Source: Candidatus Tectomicrobia bacterium
Lineage (GTDB): Bacteria; UBA8248
Assembly (NCBI GenBank): GCA_016192135.1
Contig: JACPUR010000002.1
Coordinates: forward strand, 1 to 64,000
Direction: 5' to 3'
DNA: 64,000 nucleotides
A program made the position numbers and the translations under genes. Of this stretch, positions 18,225 through 26,231 are shown in pieces. A model generated the notes under the pieces. The model was given only the letters and a program-made list of their open reading frames with translations. It did not search any database and was not told the origin of the DNA. Within the stretch, counting starts at the first letter, position 1. Every line of letters starts with the position of its first letter.

Positions 18225-18658
18225 GGCCGGGAGGCGGCGGCGCGGCGGCGGTCCAGGTAGCCCTGGAGGATGAGCTGGGCGGCCATCATGTCGCGCCGTT
18301 CGGCCCTGCGGCTGGGCTTCACCTGCATTTCGGCCAGGGCCTGGTCGGCGTGCGCGGTGCTCAGGCGCTCGTCCCACCCCTGGACGGGCACAGGGAGGCT
18401 GCGGCGCAGCAGGGCGATGAAGCGGCGGGTCCGCTTCGTCTGGGCGGAGTCCGCGCCCGAGAGGCCGAGCGGGACGCCCACCACGACGCGCTCCACCTCG
18501 TGAGGCTCCAGGAGGAGCCCGATCGCCCCGGCCAGCCCGGCGTCGTCCCGGCGCTCGACCTGGGCGAGTGGTTGGGCGGTGAGGCCGAGCGGGTCGCTCA
18601 GGGCGAGCCCCACCCGCCTCTCGCCGTAGTCCACCCCGAGGATGCGGCCCTGGCTCAT
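18221..18658 (-). CDS. ruvX: Holliday junction resolvase-like / pre-16S rRNA nuclease YqgF
   Basis: The 145-residue protein has an RNase H-like fold with [18 protein letters not shown] (first catalytic Asp), VVVGVPLGLSG (VVGLP motif) and GWDERLSTAHADQAL (DER motif). The C-terminal helix carries RRDMMAAQLILQGYL; a D--AA--ILQ-YL pattern is typical. YqgF was first annotated as a Holliday resolvase and is now linked to 16S rRNA 5'-end processing. It overlaps both neighbours by 4 bases (tolC-like upstream, mltG downstream). Confidence 0.95.
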   Translation of the reverse strand: MSQGRILGVDYGERRVGLALSDPLGLTAQPLAQVERRDDAGLAGAIGLLLEPHEVERVVVGVPLGLSGADSAQTKRTRRFIALLRRSLPVPVQGWDERLSTAHADQALAEMQVKPSRRAERRDMMAAQLILQGYLDRRRAAASRP

Positions 18659-20247
18659 TTCGAGGGCTTGAACTCTTGCCGGGAGGGGTTGTCGAGCGTG
18701 ATGCGGAAGCGCTCGAGGGTGGCGTGCGTCGTCCGGTTCAGCGTGGCGAGGCTCTTGTTGTAGTCCACCACCGCGCGCGTCTCCTCGGTGAGGGCGTTGG
18801 CCAGCCGCTCCTGGTCCTCCAGGATGTCGCGGCTGGTCGAGAGCCCGACGCTGAATTTCTTCTCGGTCGCGGCCAGGCGCTCCTCGGCGAGCCGGCGGGC
18901 GACCTGGGTTGCCTCGACGCGCTTCTCGTCCGAGCGCACGCGGCGGACCGACCGGCGCACCTCCTCCAGGATGGTCTGCTCCAGCTGGTCGAAGGAGGCC
19001 CCGGCCTGGGAGAGCTGGAGGCGGCTCTTCTCCAGGTTGGCCTCGGCGTCCCGGTTGCCGAGGGGGTAGCGGAAGGAGAGGCCGCCCGTGAGGGAGTAGC
19101 CCTTGTTGCCCGACATGCGGTCGATGGCGTCGCCGAAGGTGCCCTTCAATCCCTGGTTGCCGGCGCTGGCGATGGCATCGAACTGGGGGAGCAGGTTCTG
19201 CCGGGCGCGGGCGAGCTCGATCTTGCGTTTCTCGATCTCGGCGCGGGAGTTCTCGAGGTCGGAGCGCTTCCGCAGGGCGTCCAGGGCGAGCGCCATCTCG
19301 TCCAGCCGCACGGGGGCGTAGGCTACCTTCTCGGAGGGGACGAGCTGGATGGACCAGGAGGGGAGGTCGGAGGTGATGTTGAGGAGCTTCTTGAGGGCGT
19401 CCTCCTTCTCCTGCACGTCGCGCTCGGCGGCGATGAGGTCCACCTCCCGGGAGGCCACGGTGGCCTCGGCCTCGGTGATCTCGATGGGGGCGAGGGTGCC
19501 CACCTCCACCTGGATGCGGTTGCGGCGGAGGAGGTCCCTCGCGAGGTCCACGGCCTTGCGGCGGAACTCCAGGTTCGCCATGGCGAACACCAGGTCGTAG
19601 TAGGACTGCTGCACCTGATCCACCACCTCGAGGATCCGCCCGCGGTAGCTCTGAAGCGACTGGCCGCGGGTCACCCCGGCCAGCCGGATGTTGGCCTCGT
19701 TCACGTCAATCCCGAAGTTCTTGAGCAGCGGCTGGGTGATGCTCAGGGTCGTCGTGGGTTCATGGCTGGGGGCGAAGAGGACGTTCCCGGAGTTGGAGGT
19801 GGTGCGGATCGTCTCGAAGGTGAGGGAGACATCCGCCCCGGTGATGAACTTCTTTGCCAGGCCCGCCGACACGTTCTGGGTGCTGAGGCTGTTTTGGCCC
19901 CCGGCGAAGAAACGGCTGTTGCTGTCCAGCTCGGATCGGGTGGTGGTGCCCTCGGCGAAGAGGGCGGGGTCGAACACCGCCTCCTGCTGGGTCACCTCGG
20001 TCTCCCGGATGCGCGGGTTGTGGGCCTCGATGGTGATATCGAAGTTCCGCGCCAGGGCCAGGCTGACCGCTTCCTGGATGGTCAAACCCACCCGGGGGCC
20101 CTTGACCGCGGGGAGAGGGACGGGGATCTGGGGGCGGTCGAAGATCATTCTCTGCACGGGGGCCTCGGCGGCCCTCCCCGTCCCGGCTGTGAGGAGCAGC
20201 ATGGCGAAGCCGGCAACCGACAATTGCAGCAGTTCGCGCGGATTCAT
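18655..20247 (-). CDS. TolC-family outer membrane efflux protein
   Basis: The 530-residue protein has a signal peptide (LLQLSVAGFAMLLLTAGTGRAAEA) and two outer-membrane-efflux repeats with long alpha-helical barrels. The first begins LTIQEAVSLALARNFDI, and the second contains ALDALRKRSDLENSRAEIEKRKIELARARQNLLPQFD. The conserved P-L-NRDAEA--E-SRLQL segment and the C-terminal STSRDILEDQERLANA--- helix match TolC-like proteins. No inner-membrane pump or fusion protein is nearby, so its partner is unknown. It leads the minus operon tolC-ruvX-mltG and has a candidate promoter at 20399-20371. Confidence 0.9.
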   Translation of the reverse strand: MNPRELLQLSVAGFAMLLLTAGTGRAAEAPVQRMIFDRPQIPVPLPAVKGPRVGLTIQEAVSLALARNFDITIEAHNPRIRETEVTQQEAVFDPALFAEGTTTRSELDSNSRFFAGGQNSLSTQNVSAGLAKKFITGADVSLTFETIRTTSNSGNVLFAPSHEPTTTLSITQPLLKNFGIDVNEANIRLAGVTRGQSLQSYRGRILEVVDQVQQSYYDLVFAMANLEFRRKAVDLARDLLRRNRIQVEVGTLAPIEITEAEATVASREVDLIAAERDVQEKEDALKKLLNITSDLPSWSIQLVPSEKVAYAPVRLDEMALALDALRKRSDLENSRAEIEKRKIELARARQNLLPQFDAIASAGNQGLKGTFGDAIDRMSGNKGYSLTGGLSFRYPLGNRDAEANLEKSRLQLSQAGASFDQLEQTILEEVRRSVRRVRSDEKRVEATQVARRLAEERLAATEKKFSVGLSTSRDILEDQERLANALTEETRAVVDYNKSLATLNRTTHATLERFRITLDNPSRQEFKPSK

Positions 20248-20370
20248 GGTCTTCCATCCACCCTGGAAAGGAAAAGCCGGGGCCCCGAAAGCGGCAAATG
20301 AAACCAGCGGTTCAGCATTTAGACCCGGCCGGGTTCCCGGCCGTGCGGGAGGCGGGTCCGGATCGGGCTC

Positions 20371-20399
20371 ATACTACTGAAAGGGATCGGGGGGCGCAA
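20371..20399 (-). promoter_or_regulatory. candidate promoter for tolC-like/ruvX/mltG
   Basis: Reading leftward there is TTGCGC (20399-20394), a 17-base spacer and TAGTAT (20376-20371). The fit to the sigma-70 consensus is moderate. The 283-base region between tolC and ribF otherwise holds no gene or clear hairpin. Confidence 0.35.
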
Positions 20400-20530
20400 T
20401 GGAATCTCCCCTGGACGCGGGTTTTCCGCCGATCGGGCGCCTTTCGCTTTCTTGCGGGTGCCGTCCCCCCTCTGCTAGTAGATATATCCGGTTCCAAGCG
20501 TGCGGCGGGCCTATCGCGAGGTGACACCCA

Positions 20531-21469
20531 TTGGATGTCTTCCGGAGCGTCTCATCCTACCCGGCGGGCGAGGCGCGGACCGTCCTCACCATCGGCAACT
20601 TCGATGGAGTCCACCTGGCCCACCGGGAGATCTGCCGCATCATCCGGGCCGAGGCCGCGCGCCGGGGGGCGCGGAGCGCCGTCCTCACCTTCGAGCCCCA
20701 CCCCCTGAGCGTGGTGGCGCCGGAGCGCCGCCCCGCGCTGATGACCTCCCTCGACGAGAAGCTGGCCCGCCTGGAGGCCCAGGAGGTGGACGCCGTGGTG
20801 GTCCATCCTTTCACGCCCGAGATGGCCCGGACGCCGGCCGAGGAGTTCATCCGCCGCCTGCTGCACGAGGGCCTCCGGGCCGAGCGGGTGGTGGTGGGCT
20901 TCAACTTCCGCTTCGGCAGGGGCCGGGCGGGGGACGTCGATTTGCTCCGCGCCGAGGGGAAGAAGCTGGGCTTCGAGACCCAGACGCTCGAGCCCTTCAT
21001 GTTCGAGGGGCGCCGGGTGAGCAGCACCGGGATCCGCCGCCTGCTGGCCGCGGGCGAGGTCGAGGAGGCGGCCAGGCTCCTCGGGCAGCCCCACCTGATC
21101 GCCGGCCCCGTCATCCCGGGCGAGGGGCGGGGGCGGATGATCGGGATCCCGACCGCCAACCTGGCTCCCCCTCCCGTCCTCGTACCCGCCGACGGCGTCT
21201 ACGCCTGCTGGGCCCGGCTCGGGAGCCGCGGCGCCCGCCGCCTGCCCGCGGTGACCAACATCGGGAACCGGCCCACCTTCGAGGGCGCCCGCCGCTCCAT
21301 CGAGACCCACCTCCTCGAGGGCGGGGACGACCTCTACGGCGCGGAGCTCCGGCTCGAGTTCGTCTGCCGCCTCCGGGAGGAGCGCAAGTTCCCGGGCCCC
21401 GAGGCCCTCGTCGCCCAGATAAGGAAAGACATCGAGGAGGGCAGGCGGAGGCTGGAGGGAATGCACTAG
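20531..21469 (+). CDS. ribF: bifunctional riboflavin kinase / FAD synthetase
   Basis: RibF turns riboflavin into FMN and FAD. The 312-residue product has the nucleotidyltransferase half (LTIGNFDGVHLAHREI, TFEPHP, VVVGFNFRFGRGRAGD, and the VSSTGIRRLLAAG block), followed by the flavokinase barrel (GPVIPGEGRGRMIGIPTANL, VTNIGNRPTFEG, SIETHLLEG and RLREERKFPGPEALVAQI-KD). The start is TTG 20531 behind GAGGTG (20518-20523). No FMN riboswitch is recognisable upstream. It is a single-gene unit. Confidence 0.96.
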   Translation: MDVFRSVSSYPAGEARTVLTIGNFDGVHLAHREICRIIRAEAARRGARSAVLTFEPHPLSVVAPERRPALMTSLDEKLARLEAQEVDAVVVHPFTPEMARTPAEEFIRRLLHEGLRAERVVVGFNFRFGRGRAGDVDLLRAEGKKLGFETQTLEPFMFEGRRVSSTGIRRLLAAGEVEEAARLLGQPHLIAGPVIPGEGRGRMIGIPTANLAPPPVLVPADGVYACWARLGSRGARRLPAVTNIGNRPTFEGARRSIETHLLEGGDDLYGAELRLEFVCRLREERKFPGPEALVAQIRKDIEEGRRRLEGMH

Positions 21470-21524
21470 CACTTCTATTCAGGCGGGTCCCACTCTCCTC
21501 GCTCGCCCGGAAAGCCTCCCAAGG

Positions 21525-21613
21525 TTTTCCCCCTCCCCCCGGGAGGGGGTAGGGGGAGGGAAGCCACAGGATGGCTTTTCCCCCACCCCAGCCCTCCCCC
21601 GGAGGGGGAGGGG
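21525..21613. repeat. two-hairpin G/C repeat, copy A
   Basis: Three intergenic copies in the window share the plan TTTTCCCCCTCCC-(CC)GGGAGGGGGTAGGGGGAGGG, then about 20 unconserved bases, TTTTCCCCCACC, then CCTCCCCCGGAGGGGGAGGG. Each half can fold into a C-run/G-run hairpin. The other copies are at 34555-34642 and 40768-40845. This copy follows ribF. Confidence 0.8.
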
Positions 21614-21638
21614 GCTCTCCAGTCTAGCAACGGTTCAT

Positions 21639-21721
21639 GGGGCGACCGGCCAATCGCCCCTCCCGTTAGAAACCCATTCCTCTCCGGGGCGATGTAGGGG
21701 CGTATGGCCATACGCCCCTAC
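21639..21721. repeat. GGGGCG...CGCCCC palindromes (two copies)
   Basis: Positions 21639-21660 read GGGGCGA, an 8-base centre, then TCGCCCC. Positions 21694-21721 are a perfect 28-bp palindrome, GTAGGGGCGTATGG followed by its exact reverse complement. A partial third arm (GGCCGCCCCTAC) lies near 21753-21764. They belong to a dispersed family also found near 32838, 48010, 49737, 50460 and 55438-55558. Confidence 0.85.
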
Positions 21722-21758
21722 GCACCTCGTCGCACCATTGACATCGTAGAGGCCGCCC

Positions 21759-22385
21759 CTACATCCCTCCCCGCATCCCTTCCCAGAGAAAAAACCCCCC
21801 GAAGCCGAGGACGGCCGCCCCGCAGCCCCACTCGATCCAGCGCCAGCCTCCGGGGCCCAGGGCCCCTCCGCCCCGGTGGGCCATCCCGGAGAGGAAGGCC
21901 CCCCAGGCGAAGTCGCACACGAGGTGGAGGGCGATCATCGCGGCCAGCGCCCCCGCCCCGCCGAGGGCCCGGGCGCGCGCGATGAGGGCCGTCCCCACCG
22001 TCAGCCACCACAGCAGCCAGTAGGGGTTGAAGGCCGTCATGGCGGCCCCGGCGATGAGGGTGGCGCGCTGGCCGGAATTCGCCGCCTGCTCGGCGGGCCC
22101 GGCGGGCCGGGCGCGGATCATCCCCGCGCCCATCCAGAGGAGGAAGAGCCCTCCCAGGAGCGAGACTCCCCGGCGCGCGCCGGAGGCTTCAAGGAGGGGC
22201 TGGAGGCCCCCCCAGAGCAGGAGGATGAGGGGCGCCTCCGCGAGCGCGTGGCCCGCGTTGGCCCAGAGGCCCGCCCAGGGGCTTTGGCGGCCCCGGGCGA
22301 GGATGAGGGCGCTCAGGGGGCCGGGGGACATCACCCCGGTCAGGGACACCCCGGCCACCACCCCCAGGAAGGCGAGCCAGTCCAC
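21759..22385 (-). CDS. LysE-family amino-acid exporter
   Basis: This 208-residue integral membrane protein has about six hydrophobic segments. It begins WLAFLGVVAGVSLTGVMSPGPLSALIL, where the SPGP--A motif is the LysE/RhtB signature, and it has FNPYWLLWWLTVGTALI in the middle. Family members export amino acids such as lysine, threonine or homoserine lactones across the inner membrane. The start is GTG 22385. It is 9 bases downstream of the glutaredoxin-like gene, so they are likely co-transcribed. The exact substrate is unknown. Confidence 0.88.
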   Translation of the reverse strand: MDWLAFLGVVAGVSLTGVMSPGPLSALILARGRQSPWAGLWANAGHALAEAPLILLLWGGLQPLLEASGARRGVSLLGGLFLLWMGAGMIRARPAGPAEQAANSGQRATLIAGAAMTAFNPYWLLWWLTVGTALIARARALGGAGALAAMIALHLVCDFAWGAFLSGMAHRGGGALGPGGWRWIEWGCGAAVLGFGGFFLWEGMRGGM

Positions 22386-22394
22386 TGCCCCGGC

Positions 22395-22646
22395 TCAGCC
22401 GCCGGCCTGGGCGAGGAGGCGGCGCAGGCGCGCCGCGTCGAGGCGGTACTTGAAGGCCTTGGCCTCGCCCAGGAAGGCGACGGGCACCTCCTCCCCGTGG
22501 CGGGCGGCGAGGGCGGGATCCGTGTCCACGTCGATTTCTTCAATCGGAAGATTCGGGAACTCGGCCCGGAGGGCCTCCTTGGCCTCCTCGCAGAGGTGGC
22601 ACTGCCGCCGGGTGTAGAGGGTGAGGACGGGGCTTTGCGGGTTCAT
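22395..22646 (-). CDS. glutaredoxin-like protein (DUF836 type)
   Basis: The 83-residue thioredoxin-fold protein has TLYTRRQCHLCEEAKEAL, with a CxxC redox pair C-H-L-C at the start of helix 1. It has the cis-Pro region EEVPVAFLGEAKAF and a D--LDAARLRRLL end. Such small proteins are typical of the glutaredoxin-2-like/DUF836 group and probably reduce disulphides or bind metals. Both cysteines are ordinary Cys codons, unlike the selenoproteins elsewhere in the window. Confidence 0.88.
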   Translation of the reverse strand: MNPQSPVLTLYTRRQCHLCEEAKEALRAEFPNLPIEEIDVDTDPALAARHGEEVPVAFLGEAKAFKYRLDAARLRRLLAQAGG

Positions 22647-22733
22647 TTGGCCTCCCCAATCCGGCAGCGGGCCGCGATCCTAGCGCGAAGGGCCCCGCCG
22701 CGCACCCCCGCCGCCCGGAAATCCGCGCCTGTC

Positions 22734-22762
22734 TTGACAATCCCCGCCCCCCCGGATACAAG
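22734..22762 (+). promoter_or_regulatory. tRNA-Leu promoter
   Basis: TTGACA (22734-22739), 17-base spacer and TACAAG (22757-22762), placed about 15 bases before the mature tRNA 5' end, as expected for a stable-RNA promoter. Confidence 0.6.
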
Positions 22763-22777
22763 AATCCTTCGTTCCGG

Positions 22778-22864
22778 GCCGGAGTGGCGGAACTGGTAGA
22801 CGCGCTAGATTCAGGGTCTAGTGGCCTTCGGGTCGTGGAGGTTCAAGTCCTCTCTCCGGCACCA
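22778..22864 (+). tRNA. tRNA-Leu (anticodon CAG)
   Basis: The 87-base cloverleaf has acceptor arms GCCGGAG / CTCCGGC and D-loop AACTGGTAGA. The anticodon stem is CTAGA/TCTAG with loop TTCAGGG, so the anticodon is CAG, reading CTG. A long class-II variable arm (TGGCCTTCGGGTCGT), a T-loop TTCAAGT and an encoded CCA end complete it. The long variable arm supports leucine over other families. Confidence 0.97.
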
Positions 22865-23064
22865 TTTGAACCGACGTGGGGCCGGGACGCTCGTCTTCCG
22901 GCCCCTTGTCCTTTCAGCGTGCGGCTCCCCCCCCGGCTCCGCGCCCCGCCGGAAGGGCCCGGATGCGGCCCCGTCCCCGGAGGTGTAGCTTCGGGAGGGG
23001 GGGGCCCCCATTGATGCCATGCGCCGCGCCTGCCTTTGGGTCGGGCGGGCTTTGAGGAGGTCCC

Positions 23065-24318
23065 ATGAAGGTGGTCCAGGGCAGGCTCTCGAACGGCATC
23101 CGGGTGGTCACGACCGAGCGGCCCGACACCCGGGCCGTGGCCTTCCACATCTACTTCGGCTGCGGCGGGCGCCACGAGCGCGACGAGGTGGTGGGCGTCT
23201 CCCACGCCCTCGAGCACATGGTCTTCAAGGGCACCCCCACCCGCACCACCCTCGACATCGCCCGCGAGATGGAGGGCAACGGCGCCTCCATCAACGCGAA
23301 CACCGCGGCCGAGCGCACCTGCTACCACTTCACCTCCCCGGCCGAGTCCTTCCCCAAGGTCCTCGAGGTGTACGCCGACGCCGTGAACAACTGCCTCCTC
23401 GACCTCGAGGAGTGGCACCGCGAGCGCAAGGTGATCCTCGAGGAGCTCAAGATGTACGAGGACATGCCGCGCCTGTGGGTCTCGGACATGCTCGAGACCC
23501 ACATCTTCAACCTCCAGATGGGCGTCATCGGCAGCCGCGAGACCATCGGCGCCATCGAGCCCGAGCACATGCGCGACCTCATCGAGCGCTGGTACAGCCC
23601 CGGGAACACCGTCGTCTCGGTGGCGGGGGGCGTCACCCACGATCAGGTGATGGAGCTCTCCGAGCGCCACTTCGGCGGTCGCAAGGGGAGCGCCGCGGCC
23701 TGCATGTGGCCCCCCGTCCCCTCCAAAAGCCAAAAGCGCATCGTGGAGCAGGCGCGCCAGACCGACCAGGTGAACCTCGCCATCGGCTTCCGCACCTTCG
23801 GCCTCGACCACCCCGACGGCCCCGCGCTGCGCGTGGCCTGCAACATCCTCGGCGGCAAGATGAGCAGCCGCCTCTTCACCGAGGTGCGCGAGAAGCGCGG
23901 CCTGGCCTACAGCGTGGGCGCCAGCCCCCACCGCTACACCGACGCGGGCTTCGTCGAGCTGAAGGCGGGCGTCGCCCTGGAGAAGGCGCGCGAGGCCACC
24001 CAGGTCATCCTCGCCGAGGCCGCGAAGCTCAAGGACGAGCCCGTGGGGGATCAGGAGCTCGGCGAGGCCAAGCGCCACCTGCGGGGCAACCTCCAGATCC
24101 ACGAGAGCTCCGAGTACTTCGCCGGGAGGAGCGGCTCGAACCTCCTCCTGCGCGGCAAGCTCTACCCGGTCGAGGAGGAGCTGGCCGACATCGGCTCGGT
24201 GACCTCCGCCGACATCGCCCGCGTCGCCCGGGACGTCTTCCGCCCCGAGAAGCTCACCCTCGCCGTCATCGCCGAGAAGCCCCTCGGCGCCGAGCTCGAG
24301 CCCGCCCTCCAGGTGTAG
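23065..24318 (+). CDS. M16-family zinc peptidase
   Basis: This 417-residue protein has the inverted zinc motif VSHALEHMVFKGT (HxxEH), with the downstream Glu in ERKVILEELKMYED. It also has the N-terminal LSNGIRVVTTERPDTRAVAFHIYFGCGGR. The second M16 half contains the R/Y pair in LGGKMSSRLFTEVREKRGLAYS. It resembles bacterial processing-peptidase-like PqqL/YmxG proteins and has no signal peptide. ATG 23065 is preceded by GAGGAGG. It stands alone after the tRNA gene; the physiological substrate is unknown. Confidence 0.94.
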   Translation: MKVVQGRLSNGIRVVTTERPDTRAVAFHIYFGCGGRHERDEVVGVSHALEHMVFKGTPTRTTLDIAREMEGNGASINANTAAERTCYHFTSPAESFPKVLEVYADAVNNCLLDLEEWHRERKVILEELKMYEDMPRLWVSDMLETHIFNLQMGVIGSRETIGAIEPEHMRDLIERWYSPGNTVVSVAGGVTHDQVMELSERHFGGRKGSAAACMWPPVPSKSQKRIVEQARQTDQVNLAIGFRTFGLDHPDGPALRVACNILGGKMSSRLFTEVREKRGLAYSVGASPHRYTDAGFVELKAGVALEKAREATQVILAEAAKLKDEPVGDQELGEAKRHLRGNLQIHESSEYFAGRSGSNLLLRGKLYPVEEELADIGSVTSADIARVARDVFRPEKLTLAVIAEKPLGAELEPALQV

Positions 24319-24690
24319 GGGCGGGGCGCTCCGCTTCCCGGGACCCCGAAGCGCCGGGCCTTCCTCGTGGCCGGACGAGGGACATTCTTAGGGTCTTTTC
24401 CCGTTACTAAGCGTTACTTCGCGTGACGCCCGCCTTGGGCCCGCGGTCGGACCGCCCCGTTTTTTGATGGGCTTTTTCCCTCAATTTCCCTCAATATCCG
24501 TGACGACCCTCCCTTGAATATCCTTTTTGCCCGGTTCGGCGGCCCCCGGCGGGGAAACCGGCGCCGGGCGCACCCCGCCCGGAGGGAATGTAGGCCCTGG
24601 GAGGGGAAAGCCACTTACACCAATTTCCGCCATTTTCGCGCTGGTTCATGGATGGGAGGGAAATCTTGGAATCGGAGAGAAAGCCTTGGG
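24319..24690. other. intergenic region, no gene seen
   Basis: About 370 bases between the M16 peptidase and the HigBA-type locus hold no plausible coding frame. The only structure seen is a short tandem repeat TTCCCTCAAT (two tandem units near 24476-24495) and the partial repetition GTTACT near 24402-24418. GC content drops relative to the flanks, which fits a boundary to transferred DNA. Confidence 0.5.
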
Positions 24691-24719
24691 TTGCGGGAAT
24701 ATGGCGAAATGACCATAAT
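24691..24719 (+). promoter_or_regulatory. higBA-type promoter, apparently leaderless
   Basis: TTGCGG (24691-24696), 17-base spacer and CATAAT (24714-24719). The expected transcription start is within a base or two of the toxin's ATG at 24725, so the mRNA may have no leader. Confidence 0.5.
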
Positions 24720-24724
24720 CAGGC

Positions 24725-25105
24725 ATGCTTGGCACAGTGCCGAAGCCCCTGGAATGGGTCGGGTCGAGCAAGAAGGATTTGAAGGCATTTCCGGGCGCCG
24801 CCCAGGATCATATCGGCTTCGCCCTGTATCAGGCCCAAATCGGCCTGAAACACCGGGACACGAAGCCATTGAAGGGGTTTGGCCCGGGGGTGCTGGAGGT
24901 GGTGACGGATGCCGGCTCGGATACCTACCGCACGGTGTATACCCTTCGGTTCCGGGAGGCGGTGTATGTGTTGCACGCTTTCCAGAAGAAGTCGAAGCGG
25001 GGGATTGCCACGCCGCAAACCGATATCGAACTGGTGAGGCGCAGGCTGAGGCTGGCGGAGCGGCATTACCGGTCGGCCTACGGAAAGGAAGGATCGGGCA
25101 AATGA
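24725..25105 (+). CDS. HigB/RelE-type toxin (Gp49-like)
   Basis: This 126-residue protein resembles the phage-derived Gp49/HigB-like ribonuclease family. Hallmarks are KPLEWVGSSKKDLKAFP, DHIGFALYQAQIG, the strand pair GPGVLEVVTDAGSDTYRTVYT, and VYVLHAFQKKSKRGIATP--DIELVRRRL near the C-terminus. Such toxins cleave mRNA at the ribosome. The gene precedes its antitoxin, the inverted order usual for higBA, and overlaps it by ATGA. The start at ATG 24725 matches where family members begin and lies almost on the predicted transcription start. Confidence 0.9.
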   Translation: MLGTVPKPLEWVGSSKKDLKAFPGAAQDHIGFALYQAQIGLKHRDTKPLKGFGPGVLEVVTDAGSDTYRTVYTLRFREAVYVLHAFQKKSKRGIATPQTDIELVRRRLRLAERHYRSAYGKEGSGK

Positions 25106-25437
25106 GCGCGAGACGAAACGCCAAGGTGGAGCGCGGCTCCGGGAACGTTTTCGCCGATCTCGGGCGGCCGGACGCCGAGGCCCATCTGCTGAAGGCGGAG
25201 CTGGTCGCCCAAATCGACCAGATCATCCGCCAGCGCCGCATGACCCAGGCGCGGGCGGCGAAACTCTTGGGAATCTCCCAGCCCGACGTGTCGCGCCTGT
25301 TGAGGGGCCACTTCCGCAGCTATTCGATGGACCGCTTGCTGCGCTTTCTGACCGTCCTGGGGAGGGATGTCGAAATCCTGATCCGCAGAAGGCCCCGCGC
25401 CCGCCGCCAGGGCAAGGTGACCATCGAGGCGGCCTGA
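25102..25437 (+). CDS. HigA/XRE-type antitoxin
   Basis: The 111-residue protein carries a helix-turn-helix XRE-type domain, RRMTQARAAKLLGISQPDVSRLLRG, with SYSMDRLLRFLTVLGRDVEILI following, typical of the HigA-like partner of Gp49 toxins. I place the start at ATG 25102, overlapping the toxin stop (ATGA); the frame is open far upstream but the overlap start is the natural one. The antitoxin is expected to bind the toxin and repress the shared promoter. Confidence 0.92.
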   Translation: MSARRNAKVERGSGNVFADLGRPDAEAHLLKAELVAQIDQIIRQRRMTQARAAKLLGISQPDVSRLLRGHFRSYSMDRLLRFLTVLGRDVEILIRRRPRARRQGKVTIEAA

Positions 25438-25562
25438 CGTCCGATGCCATTCTCATCCCACTCCTGCGAACTCTGCCCGGCAGCGGGCGGGAGGTTGGCG
25501 GGGCTTCGGGGCGGATGAGGACACGGGGGGCTCTAAGGCGGCGGGGTAAGCGCGCAGTTCGT

Positions 25563-26150
25563 TCAGTTGTTCGATTCTTTTTGTTCCTCCGTGATGAAAT
25601 TTTTCACGTCCCACCTGTTAAGGACAGCGACGATTTCCCGATTCCGATATAGTTCGTACTTGTACTGATCGTGCTCGATACGTGTGACATCTGAAAATTC
25701 ATATTCCTCCCCCTTGTGCATCTCGACCTTCACTTTCTTGGTAGCGCTCATTGGACCATCTCCTTTGCTGGATTCTTGCTTTGCCACGTCAGGCTCATGC
25801 GTTAAGATTTCAAGCGGAATTCCCAAGCCACGATGGAGCGCCCGGATCATTTGCAGCGTGAGTCCCCGCTTGCCGCTCAGCACTTCCGACACCTTACTTC
25901 TACTCCCGATATAGGGGACGAGGTCCTTCTGCCTCAGCCCCTGCTCCTCCATCCGGACCAAGATGGCCTCGATAGCCGTGGGCTTCTCGATGGGGAAGTG
26001 CTTCTTCTCGTAGTCCTCGACGAGGGTGGCGAGGAGTTCGAGGCGATCCCCCTCGGGCGTGCTCGGGGCCGGATCAAGAGCCACCAGGCGTTCCACCTCG
26101 GCGAGGAAGGCCTTGTGATCCTCTTCGGTCTTGATCAGGCGCGGTTCCAT
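25563..26150 (-). CDS. HigA-like XRE protein with a C-terminal extension
   Basis: The 195-residue chain has an N-terminal antitoxin-like domain (EEDHKAFLAEVERLVALDPAPSTPEGDRLELL--LVEDYEKKHFPI), then an XRE helix-turn-helix (LRQKDLVPYIGSRSKVSEVLSGKRGLTLQMIRALHRGLGIPLEIL). An added basic/acidic C-terminal part begins at MSATKKVKVEMHKGEEYEF. The first 130 residues match the HigA family that partners HigB of the RelE type; no toxin lies upstream on this strand, so it is an orphan. An in-frame ATG at 25751 is preceded by AAAGGAGA, so the last 62 residues could also be made separately. The start at ATG 26150 has AAGGGA nearby. A TACAAT -10-like element lies at 26212-26207. Confidence 0.82.
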   Translation of the reverse strand: MEPRLIKTEEDHKAFLAEVERLVALDPAPSTPEGDRLELLATLVEDYEKKHFPIEKPTAIEAILVRMEEQGLRQKDLVPYIGSRSKVSEVLSGKRGLTLQMIRALHRGLGIPLEILTHEPDVAKQESSKGDGPMSATKKVKVEMHKGEEYEFSDVTRIEHDQYKYELYRNREIVAVLNRWDVKNFITEEQKESNN

Positions 26151-26231
26151 CTCATTCCCTTCTAGCGAACCATGACAAAAGGCCGGGATTTTCACCCCAG
26201 CCTCTAATTGTAACGGAAAGAGGTTTTGAAT

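Noticed and set aside
20248-20530. FMN riboswitch upstream of ribF
   Set aside because: The conserved RFN-element boxes are not recognisable and only a weak promoter-like sequence is present.
22784-23014. Short open frame across the tRNA-Leu gene
   Set aside because: It overlaps a complete tRNA cloverleaf and has no independent support.
24514-25101. Upstream extension of the HigA-type antitoxin frame
   Set aside because: The extra ~195 codons overlap the toxin gene out of frame and have no domain; the ATGA overlap start at 25102 is the natural one.
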